Source of the DNA: Flavobacterium magnum
Lineage (GTDB): Bacteria > Bacteroidota > Bacteroidia > Flavobacteriales > Flavobacteriaceae
NCBI RefSeq assembly: GCF_003055625.1
Contig: NZ_CP028811.1
Span: 1,054,001 to 1,118,000 of the forward strand
Direction: 5' to 3'
DNA length: 64,000 nucleotides
A program made the position numbers and the translations under genes. The notes beneath the pieces were generated by a model. It made no database searches and was not told the DNA's origin. It saw nothing but the letters and a program-made list of their open reading frames with translations. This document shows, piece by piece, positions 1 through 10,703 of this stretch. Each line of letters opens with the position of its first letter. Position 1 is the first letter of the stretch.

Positions 1-3000
1 TTCTGGACACGTCTTACCCAGATCGCTGATCAGGGAACGATATATGAAATTCGTGTGTCGACCAATGCTTCGCAAACCAACCAGGCGGCGTATACCGTAC
101 TGAAAACGTGGGGCGAAGACGAAATCATTGACCCGACGCTTCCAATTGGGGATTACCAACAGGTAAAGGTAGATTTCCCTGTGGCACTGCAGGGACAAAA
201 CGTATACATAGCATTTGTCAGGAAATTTACTCAGGAGACAGGCCAGATTGGTGGAGACCGTTGGCTTATTGACGATGTCAATATCGTCGAAAAATGTGCT
301 GACGTGACCGGTTTGGATTTTATTCCGGCCTCGATCGCCTCCACCCATGTAACTTTCACCTGGGCCAACCCGCAACTTTCGACCAGTTTTGAACTGGGTG
401 TTGTTCCGGCAGCCGATGATTTTAATTTCGTTGGAACTCCGGTAACTGTTGCCGCGACCAATCCTGCGACCTACGCTTACAGCGGTGCGCCGCTGACACC
501 AGATTCAACTTTTAAGGTTTATGTTCGAAGGGTTTGTGGTACCGGATCCGATACTACATACAGCGAATGGGCAGGTCCGTTTATCTTCACAACCCTGCCG
601 CTCGGCTCGGTATGTATCGACCCGCTCGTAATACCAGCGCTTCCTTACCAGGAACTTAACGACAATACCGCGCTCTACGGAGATGAAGTGGATACGGCCC
701 AGGCCGCAAATTGCGGAACTGTAACCCCTGCGAACGCCAATTACCTGCAGGGTAATGAGGTTTTTTACAGCGTTACGGCTACGTCCGATGTGCCTATTAA
801 TGTGGTAATGACGCCTCTTGGTAATTCGCCAAATTCCTCCGTATTCGTTTACGAAGGCTGTATTGGTAATGGCGGTACCTGTTTGGGTGGTGTAGCGAAT
901 AACACATTGAACGTAAGGAATTTTGTGTTCAATGCGGTGTCAGGACATACTTACACTATAATTGTGTCTTCCAGCACAACGCAGCCGATTGCTTACGGGC
1001 TTTTGGTACAGGAAGTGAAATGTACGCCGATGCCTGCTAATTTAGCTGCCAGTCCGGTCACTACCACCAATGCCCATTTAACATGGGATGCACAAAGTTA
1101 TTCTTCATGGCAGGTGGCAGTACAGCCTTTGGGTACTGAAGTTCCATCAGGTGATGGGGTTGCGGTAGCTACGAATGAATACGATGCACCTGTCGTTGCG
1201 GCCACGCAATACCAATACTGGGTACGTGCGGAATGCGCACCGGGCACTGATATCTGGACGCCATGGGCAGGTCCTTTTCCTTTCAATTCCGACATCTGCG
1301 AACCTGAGCACAAGTGCAACTACACTTTCAGGATTGGCAATAACGGTCCAAACGGCTGGGGTAACGATACTGTCGGAAGCCGGATGCAGATCAGGCAAAA
1401 TGGTATAGTCATTGCAACATTGGGCTCACAGCTTGCTACTGGAGCAGGACCTGTAGACGTTATTGTACCTATATGCGAAGGCGTGCCTTTTGATGTATTC
1501 TGGAGTAAATTAGGTTCCACTACGCAGCAACGTCAGTTGACCATCATCAACAACCACGGGCAGACTATTTTTACAAGACCGGCCGTTGCGGGTGTGTTAA
1601 ACAGCATTGTATATAGTGACGTGATTGCAGAGTGTGATACCCCACGTTGCGATCTTACGCCTACAAATGTCACAATACCTACCGCCAGCATCACGACAAC
1701 GGGTGCGACAATCAACTGGACGGCAGTGGCGACCACTTCGTGGGACATTTATATTGCTCCCGTGGGAAGCCCTGCTCCTGATGCAGATACCGTACCGACT
1801 TATGATAACATCACTGGTGCAACCACCTCGTTTACCACGACAGACCCATTACAACCGGATCACTGTTACGAGGTGTACGTTAGGGTGAACTGTTCACCAA
1901 ACCCATCTGCATGGTCAGCGTTGACTGCCGATTCGGATTTTTGTACATTGCCAACCTGTCAGAAACCGGTTAACCCACAGGTTACGGTATTGAGTACTAC
2001 TGCAGCTACATTCACATGGACTCCGGCTTTGCCTGCTCAGACAGATTTTGAAATCCTGCTGATACCCGGCCCAAACCCTCCATCTCCCGCACCGGACAAC
2101 GTTACACCGGCAACCTACCCGATTATCACTGTGCCTGTTGGAGGTCCGTACACTTTTACCGCGACAGACCTGACACCGGCAACCATTTATTATGGCTATG
2201 TAAGGGCCGTATGTTCGCCGACCGACGCGAGTGTATGGGTACCGTTTAACGTATTTAATTCCGTTACCTGTGAACCTGTAGACAAGTGTGTTTACAAATT
2301 TGTTCTTACTGACATCGGTGGGGGCAATGGCAACGGAAACGGATGGGGTAACTCAAGGATGCAGGTAAGGCAAAATGGCATCCTGATCCAGGAACTAAAC
2401 CTGCCCAGCGGTGGAAATGCCACTGTCCAGGTACCTTTGTGCGACGGCGTACCATTCGACTTATTCTGGAGCATCGCAGGACAAAACCCAGAGCAAATCG
2501 GGGTTTCAATCCAGAACCCATTCCTTGACGTGCTGTTTACGAAAGCACCCGGAACAGGTACCCCTTCAACGGTCCTTTACAGTTCTGTTGTAGAATGCAG
2601 CCCTGCGCCATGTTCCAAACCAACCGACATTACGGTAGCGACCGCAACCATTTTACCGCATAGCGCTGTGATTACATGGACGGATAATTCAAACCCGCCT
2701 TCTGATGGCTACGAATTGTACGTAGTAAATACAGGGGATCCGGCGCCAACCAATGACCCTCCTACACCGGCGAACGTCACCGGTATTACAGGAACATCTT
2801 ATACTTTGACCAATATCAACGGAGTGCCTTTATCGGCCTCCACTTCCTATACTTTTTATATCAGGGCCGTATGTCCTGGTTCACAAGTCAGTACCTGGAC
2901 CATCCTGACACCAGTCACCTTTATTACGACTCCTGAAAATAATGAATGTGCGTTTGCCACACCGGTAACCGTAAATACAGGTATTGCATGTGACGCCGCC

Positions 3001-6000
3001 AATATGGCGACAGGAAACACTTACGGGGCCAATGCATCCAATCCGGTTGTCAGCAATGACATGACCGGTGCAGGCTGTGAGCCTACGGCGAAGGATGTAT
3101 GGTACAGTTTTGTTGCGACATCGACTTCGCAGACAATTGTGCTAAGCGACATTGTCCCTAAACCTGCGACACCAGGCAACTTTAAACTGAATTACAGTGT
3201 GTTCTCAGGAAGCTGTACAGGTCTGACAAGAATGTTCTGCAGTACAACCAATACGAATGGTGGAACCGGTTTCATTCCAGGTAACACATACTACATCAGA
3301 GTTTACAATGCGCCATCAGTCCCAGCGACGCAATCAGCGACATTCCACCTTTGTGTCTTGACGCCACCGACCAATGACGAATGTATCAATGCCACGCCGG
3401 TTACTGTCAATACAGGACAGACTTGCGCTCCTGCAAATACGGTCTCCGCAAATACCTTCGGATCTACTGCGTCTAATCCATCGCTTACGCCGCCGTTGGC
3501 CGGAACCGGCTGCGGACCGACTAGCAATGATATTTGGTTTAGTTTTGTTGCGGTTGCACCGACTCAGATTATTAACATCAGCAACGTGGTATCAACTCCC
3601 GCCAATGTTGCAAACCTGAAAATAAATTACAGCGTATTTTCCGGAAGTTGCGGCGCGTTGACGAATTTGTATTGCAGTACCGCAACGGCAAGTATCGCAA
3701 CCGGGCTTACCGTAGGAAACATTTATTACATACGTGCTTACATTGCTCCGTCAAACTCTGAGCAATCAGCTACTTTTGATTTATGCATCACGTCGCCTCC
3801 GGCTAATGACGAATGTACCGCAGCAGTTACCGTACCGGTAAATGCAAGTCAATATTGCGATGCAGTGACATCGGGCAATACCCTGGGCGCTACGCCTTCA
3901 AACCCGGTACTTGACCCTGTATTGACAGGACCTGGTTGTGGCGTTCCAAACAACGATTTGTGGTACAGCTTCACCGCCACGTCCACAACCCACATGATCA
4001 GCATAAGCAATGTCGTGCCTACGCCGGCCACTGCAACCAATGTAAGGTTGAACTACAGCGTATTTTCAGGAAGCTGTGGCGTGCTGGTCAAAAAGTACTG
4101 TAGTACCAATTACATCAGTATGGCTACGGGACTGGTTCCTGGCGAAGTGTATTATATAAGGGTGTATACTGCCACGACCGCAGTGGATACTTCTGCAACC
4201 TTTGATCTTTGCATTACTTCACCACCATCAAACAATGAATGCGCCAATGCCATTTCCGTAACTCCGAATACCGGACAGGATTGTGCTCCGGTAAATACCG
4301 TCTCAGGCTATACATATGGCGCTACGGCTTCGCTGCCTGTGCTGACACCGCCGCTGACCGGCGCCGGTTGTTTGCAGGCCAACAGTGACATTTGGTACAG
4401 CTTCACGGCTAGTTCCACTTCACACGCGATAACTTTAAGTAACATCGTAAGATCGCCTTCAAATTCTACTGCCAACCTGAATTATGGAGTTTTCTCAGGA
4501 ACATGCGACAACCTGACAAAATTGTATTGTAGTACGACGAACAGTTCGAATGCAACAGGTTTGACCGTTGGCCAGACCTATTACATCAGGGTATATTCTA
4601 CGAGTACCAGCGTCGATCAATCGATCAAGTTTGATTTGTGCATCACCTCTCCGCCGGTCAATGACGATTGTGCCAACGCCATCGAAGCGCCTGTAAATCC
4701 TACATCAATATGTACGGATAAGGCTTACGGAAATACCCTGGGAGCAACCCAATCCACGCCAACCATTACCGGCACAGGATGTATTGGTACCAACGATGAT
4801 GTGTGGTTCAAATTTACAGCGACCAATGCGGTACACTTTATAAACGTAGACCAGCTATTTGCTTCTTCAGGAAGCGTTTCACTGCACCATACATTGTTCT
4901 CAGGAACCTGTGACGCATTGACAACGATGTACTGTAGTACTGCTGCCAATAGTGTGGCTACAGGTCTCACCGTCGGACAGGTTTACTATGTGCGTGTCTA
5001 TACTGCCGGAACTGCAGTGGGAGACTGGAGTACTTTCAGCCTGTGTGTCAAAACCCCACCACCGCCGGCAGAGAATGAGGACTGTTCCTCAGCTACCGCG
5101 GTAACAGTGAACTTAAATAATGATTGCTTGTATACCACCCCGGGTAACCTTATTGAGGCGGGTCCTTCTACAGGAACTCCGAACAGCCCGGCGTGTACAG
5201 GAAATGCCAATGATGACGTTTGGTTTAGCTTCGTAGCTACGTCAAACCAACATTTTATCAACCTTCTTAATGTTGAAGGTACCACATCCAATCTGAATCA
5301 TGCGGTGTACTCAGGAAACTGCAACTCGCTTACCCGTTTGTATTGCAGCGATGCCAACTCATTGAACAGTACTTCCGACGAATTCGTTGTCGGTGAGACC
5401 TATTACATCAGGGTTTGGTCTAATGCGCCTACAAGCCAGATTGTGATCTTTGACCTTTGTGTTAAATCAGTGTCGACTTGTGAAACTGCGACCCCATTCT
5501 GTGGATCTCAAGCAGAACAGTCGCTGTTGTTTACCAATACAACAGGCGTTACACCTGGATTGGGGCCGATTGCCTGTCTGGGTTCTTCGCCAAACCCAAC
5601 ATTCTACTACCTGCAGGTAGGCCAGACCGGAGCACTTGAATTTGAAATCCGACAAAGTACAGATCCGAATAACTTCCCAACAACTGGTGCGCCCGGAATC
5701 GACGTGGACTATGTAGCTTGGGGTCCCTTCACGAGCCCGTCGAGCTGTGATCAGGTAGCGTTTGAGGATTGTCCGAGCTGCCAAAACAACACGACGCCAG
5801 GAGCAGTTTATCCTCAGGGTAATATCCTGGATTGTAGTTACGACGGTGCACCGGTAGAAACGCTGCACATCCCTAACGCAGTGGCGGGTGAATACTACCT
5901 GCTGATGATTACAAACTTCAACCAGGCCCCTGGATACATTAAATTATTCCAGTCTAACTTCGGTGAGCCGGGTACTGGTGTAAGTACGAACTTATGTTGT

Positions 6001-7755
6001 GATGTAGCAGCCGGAGACGATATTACAGCTTGCGGTGCATCAATTACACTTGACGCGCTTGCTGACTCTACCAGTTCTCCATCGAGCTACCAATGGTACC
6101 TAAACGAAACATTAATTCCAGGAGCGGAAAGTTCTACATATGATGCTACCCAATCCGGAATTTACAAAGTTGTCGGAATTTGCGGACTGAATCAGGATGT
6201 GGATTACATCACGGTGACCTTGCTTCCTGCCATCGGGGCTACAACGCCTGCTGACTATGTATTGTGTGACGGCGATGACGCTGACGGACAGGCTCCGTTT
6301 AACTTGCTGGATGTAACAAGTCAGGTTTTAGTTGGTTTAGTGCCAACAGATTACTCGGTTTCATACCACCTCACAGCTGATGCTGCCGCGAATGATGAGC
6401 CGGGAATCGATCTTTCCACTGATTTCTTGTCCCCAACGCAGACGATTTATGTTAGGGTTGAAAGGATTTCCCTGCCGACTTGTTATGAGGTTATACCGGT
6501 GAATCTGGTAGTAACATCGATTGACGATGCTACGATTACTTATGAAGCACAGTATTGCAGCGATGCCGGAACGATCAGTCCGTTGACGGTGGTAACCCCT
6601 GGCACGTTTACAGCTACGGGTGGCCTTAACATTGCGGCAGATGGTACCATTACGCTTACCGGAAGTGAAGAAGGATTGTACACTATTACGAATACTACTG
6701 CCGGTGCTTGCAGCGATACAAAAACTGCGGATATCACCATTGTGCGCAGGCATACAGCTGGGTTCAACTACGGCACTGCAGGTACTTTATATTGTAAGGA
6801 TGGCGGTACCGTTTCTCCGCAGTTCACAGGGAACTTCTCGCAAGCCGGTACTTTCACCGTGGTAGATGGAGACGGCAACCTTTCAATTGATCCAAACACA
6901 GGTCAGATTACGTTGGCTACCAGTGATGCGGGTGACTATACGATCAAAAACGTTGTTGATAATGGTCCGACATGTTCAGGAGATGAAGCGACGGCAACGA
7001 TCACAATCGTTGAGGCTGCAACCGGAACTATCGCTTATAACGGAGGGCCTTTCTGTAAAGACGTTACGTCAGTTGCGGTTCAGAATCTGGTTACGCCGGT
7101 TTCAGACGCCGGAACATACAGTGTAGACATTCCGGGACTGAGTATCGGTGCTGATGGTACAATCAATCCTTCAGCGAGCCAGGCCAACGATTACGTGGTG
7201 ACCTATACCCTTGACATTGACGGCTGCGGTATTTACACGACACAGGCAGCAGTTACGATTGTGCCTGAATCGAATATTGAGTTTACTGCAGAATGTAGCG
7301 GTAATGATTTTGTGATCACTGCGCTTCCGGTTAACGGGTCTTTCAATCCTGCTTTGGTAACTTATAACTGGACCGGCGGCACGTTTGTCAGTGGTACCGC
7401 TACCGGTTCAATCATCGCAAAAGCGGCACCGGCCACTTACACCGTAGAAGTTGTTGCTGATGGTTGTTCGACATTCGCATCGATTGATATCGACGATATT
7501 TCCTGTATCATACAGCGAGGAATCTCCCCGAACAACGATACGAAGAACGATTCGTTCGACCTGACCACGCTGAACGTGAAGCACCTTTCAATCTTCAACC
7601 GCTACGGTACGGTCGTCTATGAGTTTACCAACTACACCAACCAATGGGTAGGCCAGGACAACTCGGGCGATGAGCTTCCTGACGGCACGTATTTCTATGT
7701 GATCGACAAGGCCGACGGCGAGCAGAAGACCGGATGGGTTTACATCAACAGGTAA
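1..7755 (+). CDS. Giant T9SS-secreted surface adhesin, fibronectin III-rich, C-terminal CHU_C sorting domain (5' partial)
   Basis: The reading frame is open from base 1, so the start lies upstream; at least 2,580 residues are visible. The N-terminal part reads as a jelly-roll/MAM-like segment (a phrase RWLIDDVNI) followed by fibronectin type III-like modules with WxAxxP and YxVYVRxxC signatures. Then come six Cys-rich repeats of about 143 residues (positions 2935-5470) and Ig/PKD-like modules. The last 80 or so residues (GISPNNDTKNDSF ... DGTYFYVI ... GWVYINR) match the gliding-motility/CHU_C C-terminal domain, the type B T9SS sorting signal. The protein should be exported across the outer membrane and displayed or released. 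The next genes encode a PorP/SprF protein and an OmpA-family protein, the usual partners of type B cargo. A role in adhesion or gliding is inferred from SprB-like architecture, not shown. Confidence 0.9.
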   Translation, partial: FWTRLTQIADQGTIYEIRVSTNASQTNQAAYTVLKTWGEDEIIDPTLPIGDYQQVKVDFPVALQGQNVYIAFVRKFTQETGQIGGDRWLIDDVNIVEKCADVTGLDFIPASIASTHVTFTWANPQLSTSFELGVVPAADDFNFVGTPVTVAATNPATYAYSGAPLTPDSTFKVYVRRVCGTGSDTTYSEWAGPFIFTTLPLGSVCIDPLVIPALPYQELNDNTALYGDEVDTAQAANCGTVTPANANYLQGNEVFYSVTATSDVPINVVMTPLGNSPNSSVFVYEGCIGNGGTCLGGVANNTLNVRNFVFNAVSGHTYTIIVSSSTTQPIAYGLLVQEVKCTPMPANLAASPVTTTNAHLTWDAQSYSSWQVAVQPLGTEVPSGDGVAVATNEYDAPVVAATQYQYWVRAECAPGTDIWTPWAGPFPFNSDICEPEHKCNYTFRIGNNGPNGWGNDTVGSRMQIRQNGIVIATLGSQLATGAGPVDVIVPICEGVPFDVFWSKLGSTTQQRQLTIINNHGQTIFTRPAVAGVLNSIVYSDVIAECDTPRCDLTPTNVTIPTASITTTGATINWTAVATTSWDIYIAPVGSPAPDADTVPTYDNITGATTSFTTTDPLQPDHCYEVYVRVNCSPNPSAWSALTADSDFCTLPTCQKPVNPQVTVLSTTAATFTWTPALPAQTDFEILLIPGPNPPSPAPDNVTPATYPIITVPVGGPYTFTATDLTPATIYYGYVRAVCSPTDASVWVPFNVFNSVTCEPVDKCVYKFVLTDIGGGNGNGNGWGNSRMQVRQNGILIQELNLPSGGNATVQVPLCDGVPFDLFWSIAGQNPEQIGVSIQNPFLDVLFTKAPGTGTPSTVLYSSVVECSPAPCSKPTDITVATATILPHSAVITWTDNSNPPSDGYELYVVNTGDPAPTNDPPTPANVTGITGTSYTLTNINGVPLSASTSYTFYIRAVCPGSQVSTWTILTPVTFITTPENNECAFATPVTVNTGIACDAANMATGNTYGANASNPVVSNDMTGAGCEPTAKDVWYSFVATSTSQTIVLSDIVPKPATPGNFKLNYSVFSGSCTGLTRMFCSTTNTNGGTGFIPGNTYYIRVYNAPSVPATQSATFHLCVLTPPTNDECINATPVTVNTGQTCAPANTVSANTFGSTASNPSLTPPLAGTGCGPTSNDIWFSFVAVAPTQIINISNVVSTPANVANLKINYSVFSGSCGALTNLYCSTATASIATGLTVGNIYYIRAYIAPSNSEQSATFDLCITSPPANDECTAAVTVPVNASQYCDAVTSGNTLGATPSNPVLDPVLTGPGCGVPNNDLWYSFTATSTTHMISISNVVPTPATATNVRLNYSVFSGSCGVLVKKYCSTNYISMATGLVPGEVYYIRVYTATTAVDTSATFDLCITSPPSNNECANAISVTPNTGQDCAPVNTVSGYTYGATASLPVLTPPLTGAGCLQANSDIWYSFTASSTSHAITLSNIVRSPSNSTANLNYGVFSGTCDNLTKLYCSTTNSSNATGLTVGQTYYIRVYSTSTSVDQSIKFDLCITSPPVNDDCANAIEAPVNPTSICTDKAYGNTLGATQSTPTITGTGCIGTNDDVWFKFTATNAVHFINVDQLFASSGSVSLHHTLFSGTCDALTTMYCSTAANSVATGLTVGQVYYVRVYTAGTAVGDWSTFSLCVKTPPPPAENEDCSSATAVTVNLNNDCLYTTPGNLIEAGPSTGTPNSPACTGNANDDVWFSFVATSNQHFINLLNVEGTTSNLNHAVYSGNCNSLTRLYCSDANSLNSTSDEFVVGETYYIRVWSNAPTSQIVIFDLCVKSVSTCETATPFCGSQAEQSLLFTNTTGVTPGLGPIACLGSSPNPTFYYLQVGQTGALEFEIRQSTDPNNFPTTGAPGIDVDYVAWGPFTSPSSCDQVAFEDCPSCQNNTTPGAVYPQGNILDCSYDGAPVETLHIPNAVAGEYYLLMITNFNQAPGYIKLFQSNFGEPGTGVSTNLCCDVAAGDDITACGASITLDALADSTSSPSSYQWYLNETLIPGAESSTYDATQSGIYKVVGICGLNQDVDYITVTLLPAIGATTPADYVLCDGDDADGQAPFNLLDVTSQVLVGLVPTDYSVSYHLTADAAANDEPGIDLSTDFLSPTQTIYVRVERISLPTCYEVIPVNLVVTSIDDATITYEAQYCSDAGTISPLTVVTPGTFTATGGLNIAADGTITLTGSEEGLYTITNTTAGACSDTKTADITIVRRHTAGFNYGTAGTLYCKDGGTVSPQFTGNFSQAGTFTVVDGDGNLSIDPNTGQITLATSDAGDYTIKNVVDNGPTCSGDEATATITIVEAATGTIAYNGGPFCKDVTSVAVQNLVTPVSDAGTYSVDIPGLSIGADGTINPSASQANDYVVTYTLDIDGCGIYTTQAAVTIVPESNIEFTAECSGNDFVITALPVNGSFNPALVTYNWTGGTFVSGTATGSIIAKAAPATYTVEVVADGCSTFASIDIDDISCIIQRGISPNNDTKNDSFDLTTLNVKHLSIFNRYGTVVYEFTNYTNQWVGQDNSGDELPDGTYFYVIDKADGEQKTGWVYINR
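2935..5470 (+). repeat. Six tandem ~430-nt coding repeats in the adhesin
   Basis: Each unit begins with N-[ED/DE/DD]-C and contains a W[YF]xF[VT]A segment, a [VLH]FSG[ST]C-type motif, a YCS segment and a YY[IV]RV segment, usually ending LCITSPP or similar. Unit starts fall near 2937, 3369, 3801, 4230, 4656 and 5073. The units differ at many sites, so this is an old protein-level tandem duplication. Confidence 0.85.
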
Positions 7756-7778
7756 CCGCGAACAGGAACAAAGGATAT

Positions 7779-7796
7779 GCTGCCCTTCGGGGCAGC
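7779..7796 (+). terminator. UUCG-tetraloop hairpin between adhesin and sprF-like gene
   Basis: Perfect 7-bp stem GCTGCCC/GGGCAGC with a TTCG loop, followed only by TTTC. It sits in the 74-nt gap inside the presumed operon. It could be a weak terminator/attenuator or an mRNA-stabilising hairpin that sets the ratio of the huge adhesin to its export partner. Confidence 0.45.
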
Positions 7797-7829
7797 TTTC
7801 ACAACCAAATGAAATAACAAATCAAAGAG

Positions 7830-8750
7830 ATGAAGAAAATACAATTAGCCGCCTTATTATTCCTGCTTGCCCTGATTGATGCGAGTGCGCAGCAGGATCC
7901 CCACTATACGCAGTACATGTATAACATGAACGTGATGAACCCCGCTTATGCCGGATCCAAGGAAAACCTGTCCTTTGGTTTGCTCTACCGCAAGCAGTGG
8001 GTCAATGTCGACGGGGCACCTTCCACGTTTTCATTTTCAGGATCTACTCCTGTGGGCAAGAACGTGGGCGTGGGTCTCTCGCTGATCTCCGATGAGATCG
8101 GTCCGGTGAAGGAGCAGAACGCATACGGCGACTTCTCCTATACGCTGAACCTTGGCGGTGAGCACCGCCTGGCACTTGGTCTTAAGGCCGGGGCGACATT
8201 CCAGCGGATCGGTCTTAACAGCGAGATTGCGCCGAGCCTTCCGGACCTTGACGACGACGCTTTCCGCGAGGACACCAACAATGTGTACCTGAACGTGGGG
8301 GCCGGATTCTTTTACTACACCGACCGTTACTACGTGGCGTTTTCGGTCCCGAACATGCTCAAGGCAAACCACCTGGACTACAACGGGATCAAGTACGGTA
8401 CCGAGACACAGCACTACTTCCTGACGGGAGGTTACGTGTTCCAGATCAACCCTGACCTGAAGCTCAAGCCGTTCGCGATGCTTAAGTCGGCTTTCAACTC
8501 GCCGAGCTCGCTTGACGTGTCGCTCAATGCGCTTTTCAGCGAGAAGTTTGAGATCGGGGCGACCTACCGTGTGGATGACAGCTTCGGGGGTATGGTGAAC
8601 TATGCGATCACGCCGAACCTTAGGATCGGGTATGCTTACGACCACATCATTTCGGATTTGAAGACAGTGACCACGTCCTCACACGAGATCATCCTGCTCT
8701 TCGACCTGAATTTCCCGAAAAAGGTATCACGTTCACCAAGATATTTCTAA
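7830..8750 (+). CDS. PorP/SprF family type IX secretion membrane protein
   Basis: 306 residues beginning with a signal peptide (MKKIQLAALLFLLALIDASAQ). The mature start QDPHYTQYMYNMNVMNPAYAGS is the family signature. The rest is a predicted outer-membrane beta-barrel with alternating strands (VGVGLSLISDEIGP, RIGYAYDHIISDL) and a C-terminal LLFDLNFPKK segment. Family members act with the PorK/L/M/N machinery, and SprF is needed for secretion of the adhesin SprB in Flavobacterium johnsoniae. Its position 74 nt after a type B cargo gene and 19 nt before an OmpA-like gene suggests it is the dedicated export/anchoring partner of the upstream adhesin. ATG at 7830 is the only sensible start. Confidence 0.9.
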   Translation: MKKIQLAALLFLLALIDASAQQDPHYTQYMYNMNVMNPAYAGSKENLSFGLLYRKQWVNVDGAPSTFSFSGSTPVGKNVGVGLSLISDEIGPVKEQNAYGDFSYTLNLGGEHRLALGLKAGATFQRIGLNSEIAPSLPDLDDDAFREDTNNVYLNVGAGFFYYTDRYYVAFSVPNMLKANHLDYNGIKYGTETQHYFLTGGYVFQINPDLKLKPFAMLKSAFNSPSSLDVSLNALFSEKFEIGATYRVDDSFGGMVNYAITPNLRIGYAYDHIISDLKTVTTSSHEIILLFDLNFPKKVSRSPRYF

Positions 8751-8769
8751 CATAAAAGCCAATCCGATA

Positions 8770-10653
8770 ATGAAAAAATTATATATAGTATTGATTTTAG
8801 TTTTTGCTGCCCATACGATAAAGGCGCAAAATAAGGATACGCAGAAGGCAGACAAGCTTTTTGCCCAATTAGAGTATGTGGATGCGGTGAAGGAATATCT
8901 GGACCTTGTCAATAAGGGAAAAGCCGATAATTATGTTTACAAGCAACTTGCAGACTCTTATTATAATATGTTTAATACTGCCGAAGCCGCCAAATGGTAC
9001 GCGAAGGTCGTGACTGAACCGCAGGACGCTGAAACCTATTACAAGTACGCCCAAATGCTCAAGGCAAACGGCAAGTATGAAGAATCGAATAAGCAGATGA
9101 AGGTATTTGCTTCCAAAATGCCAAATGACCAAAGGGCCAAAGCGTTCATGGAAAATCCTGATTATCTTCCAAAACTCCTGGACAGACAAAAAGCCTTTAA
9201 CGTAAAATCCACTGCCATCAACTCAGAGAAATCTGATTTCGGTGCGGTATTGGCAAATGACAACAATGTGTATTTTACAAGTACCCGGAACAAGTCGAGA
9301 AGGACTGACGGCTGGAACGACGAGCCTTACCTGGACATTTACTACGTGTCTTATAATGCTGCTGACGGGACTTTCGGAAAGGTGGAAGAACTAACAGAGT
9401 TAAACACGAAATGGCACGAGGGCCCTGTTGCCATTACCGCTGACGGCAACACTATGTATTTCGCAAGGGACAGCCAGGCGGACAAGAATTTTGTAAACGA
9501 TAAAAAGTTAAAGACCAAATTCGGTGTGGTCAACATCTACAAAGCTACAAAACAAGATGGCAAATGGGGCAACCTTAAATCGCTGCCGTTTAATAGTAAA
9601 ACGTACTCAACGAGCGGGCCTTCAATCAGTAAAGATGGAAAGACGCTGTATTTCTCATCAGATATGCCGGGTAGCCTAGGGCAGTCAGACATTTGGAAAG
9701 TAGCAGTGAATGGCGACGATACCTATGGAACTCCGGAAAATTTAGGCAAGAAAATTAACACCGAAGGAAACGAACAATTCCCTTTTATTGCCGATGACAA
9801 TGTGCTGTACTTTTCATCAAGCGGAAGACAGGGACTTGGTGGATTGGACGTGTTCTCAATAGATCTGAACAAAACCGGCCAGGATGGTGAGGCAAAAAAC
9901 ATCGGAAAGCCCGTGAACAGCGAAAAAGATGATTTCGCTTTCACTTTCAGCACCGCAAAAAATATCGGATTCTTCTCGAGCAACCGCAGTGGCACTGACG
10001 ATATTTTTGTTGCTGATCCGGTTTGCAGCGTGGAGGTTACCTCTGTCGTTACTGATGCGAAGACCGGCCGGGCAATCGAAGGGGCGCGTGTAGCGATCCT
10101 CGATGCGAAAAAGAACATCATTGAAACCCGCAGCACAACGGCTAACGGTGAAGTAATGTATATGGTGGAATGTAATAAGGAGTATAGCATCCAGGCATCG
10201 AAAGATGGTTATGACAGTGCCGTATTCCCAATCGCAAAAAGCAAAGGCGGAAAAGTGAAAGTGGATGCACCATTGAACCCGATTGACGTAATCGTGACTG
10301 AGAAAGAAGTCATTCTGCAGGATGTGAATTTTGAATACAATATGGCCAATATCACGCAACAAGGTGCGTTCGAGCTGGACAAATTGGTTCAGGTAATGAA
10401 GAGCAGCCCAGATATGGTCATCTTCGTGAAATCACACACCGATAACCGCGGTAAAGACGCGTACAACATGGATCTCTCTGACCGCCGTGCTAAAGCGACC
10501 GTACAATATGTAATTTCCAAGGGAATCGACTCGTCAAGGATCTCAGGGAAAGGTTATGGTGAAAGCGAGCCTAAAGTCGATTGCAAGGAAAATTGCACCG
10601 AAGAGCAGCACGCGTTAAACCGTCGAAGTGAATTCCTGATTGTGAAGAAATAA
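8770..10653 (+). CDS. OmpA-family cell-envelope protein with TPR, PD40 and carboxypeptidase-regulatory domains
   Basis: 627 residues with a signal peptide ending AHTIKAQ. In order: TPR-like helices (about 25-130), WD40-like PD40 beta-propeller blades (about 160-420, with repeated VYFTS, MYFAR, LYFSSD and LYFSSS strands), a carboxypeptidase-regulatory-like domain (about 425-500, TDAKTGRAIEGARVAI), and an OmpA peptidoglycan-binding domain (about 515-627). The OmpA domain carries SHTDNRG and LSDRRAKATVQYVISKG, the diaminopimelate-binding signatures. This architecture is shared with PorE-like T9SS-associated proteins. It probably bridges the secreted adhesin or SprF-like barrel to peptidoglycan. 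Last gene of the operon; a strong terminator follows. Confidence 0.88.
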   Translation: MKKLYIVLILVFAAHTIKAQNKDTQKADKLFAQLEYVDAVKEYLDLVNKGKADNYVYKQLADSYYNMFNTAEAAKWYAKVVTEPQDAETYYKYAQMLKANGKYEESNKQMKVFASKMPNDQRAKAFMENPDYLPKLLDRQKAFNVKSTAINSEKSDFGAVLANDNNVYFTSTRNKSRRTDGWNDEPYLDIYYVSYNAADGTFGKVEELTELNTKWHEGPVAITADGNTMYFARDSQADKNFVNDKKLKTKFGVVNIYKATKQDGKWGNLKSLPFNSKTYSTSGPSISKDGKTLYFSSDMPGSLGQSDIWKVAVNGDDTYGTPENLGKKINTEGNEQFPFIADDNVLYFSSSGRQGLGGLDVFSIDLNKTGQDGEAKNIGKPVNSEKDDFAFTFSTAKNIGFFSSNRSGTDDIFVADPVCSVEVTSVVTDAKTGRAIEGARVAILDAKKNIIETRSTTANGEVMYMVECNKEYSIQASKDGYDSAVFPIAKSKGGKVKVDAPLNPIDVIVTEKEVILQDVNFEYNMANITQQGAFELDKLVQVMKSSPDMVIFVKSHTDNRGKDAYNMDLSDRRAKATVQYVISKGIDSSRISGKGYGESEPKVDCKENCTEEQHALNRRSEFLIVKK

Positions 10654-10673
10654 TCACTCAGACGTAATAAAGC

Positions 10674-10703
10674 AAAAACCCGGTCATCCGATCGGGTTTT
10701 TTT
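10674..10703. terminator. Bidirectional rho-independent terminator
   Basis: AAAAACCCG ... CGGGTTTTTTT hairpin between the convergent OmpA-family gene and the SDR gene. Its T-tract touches the stop codon of the minus-strand gene, so it serves mainly the + strand operon. Confidence 0.8.

Noticed and set aside
8037..8645. 202-codon minus-strand frame
   Set aside because: It is a shadow of the PorP/SprF gene, Val/Arg-rich, with no recognisable fold.
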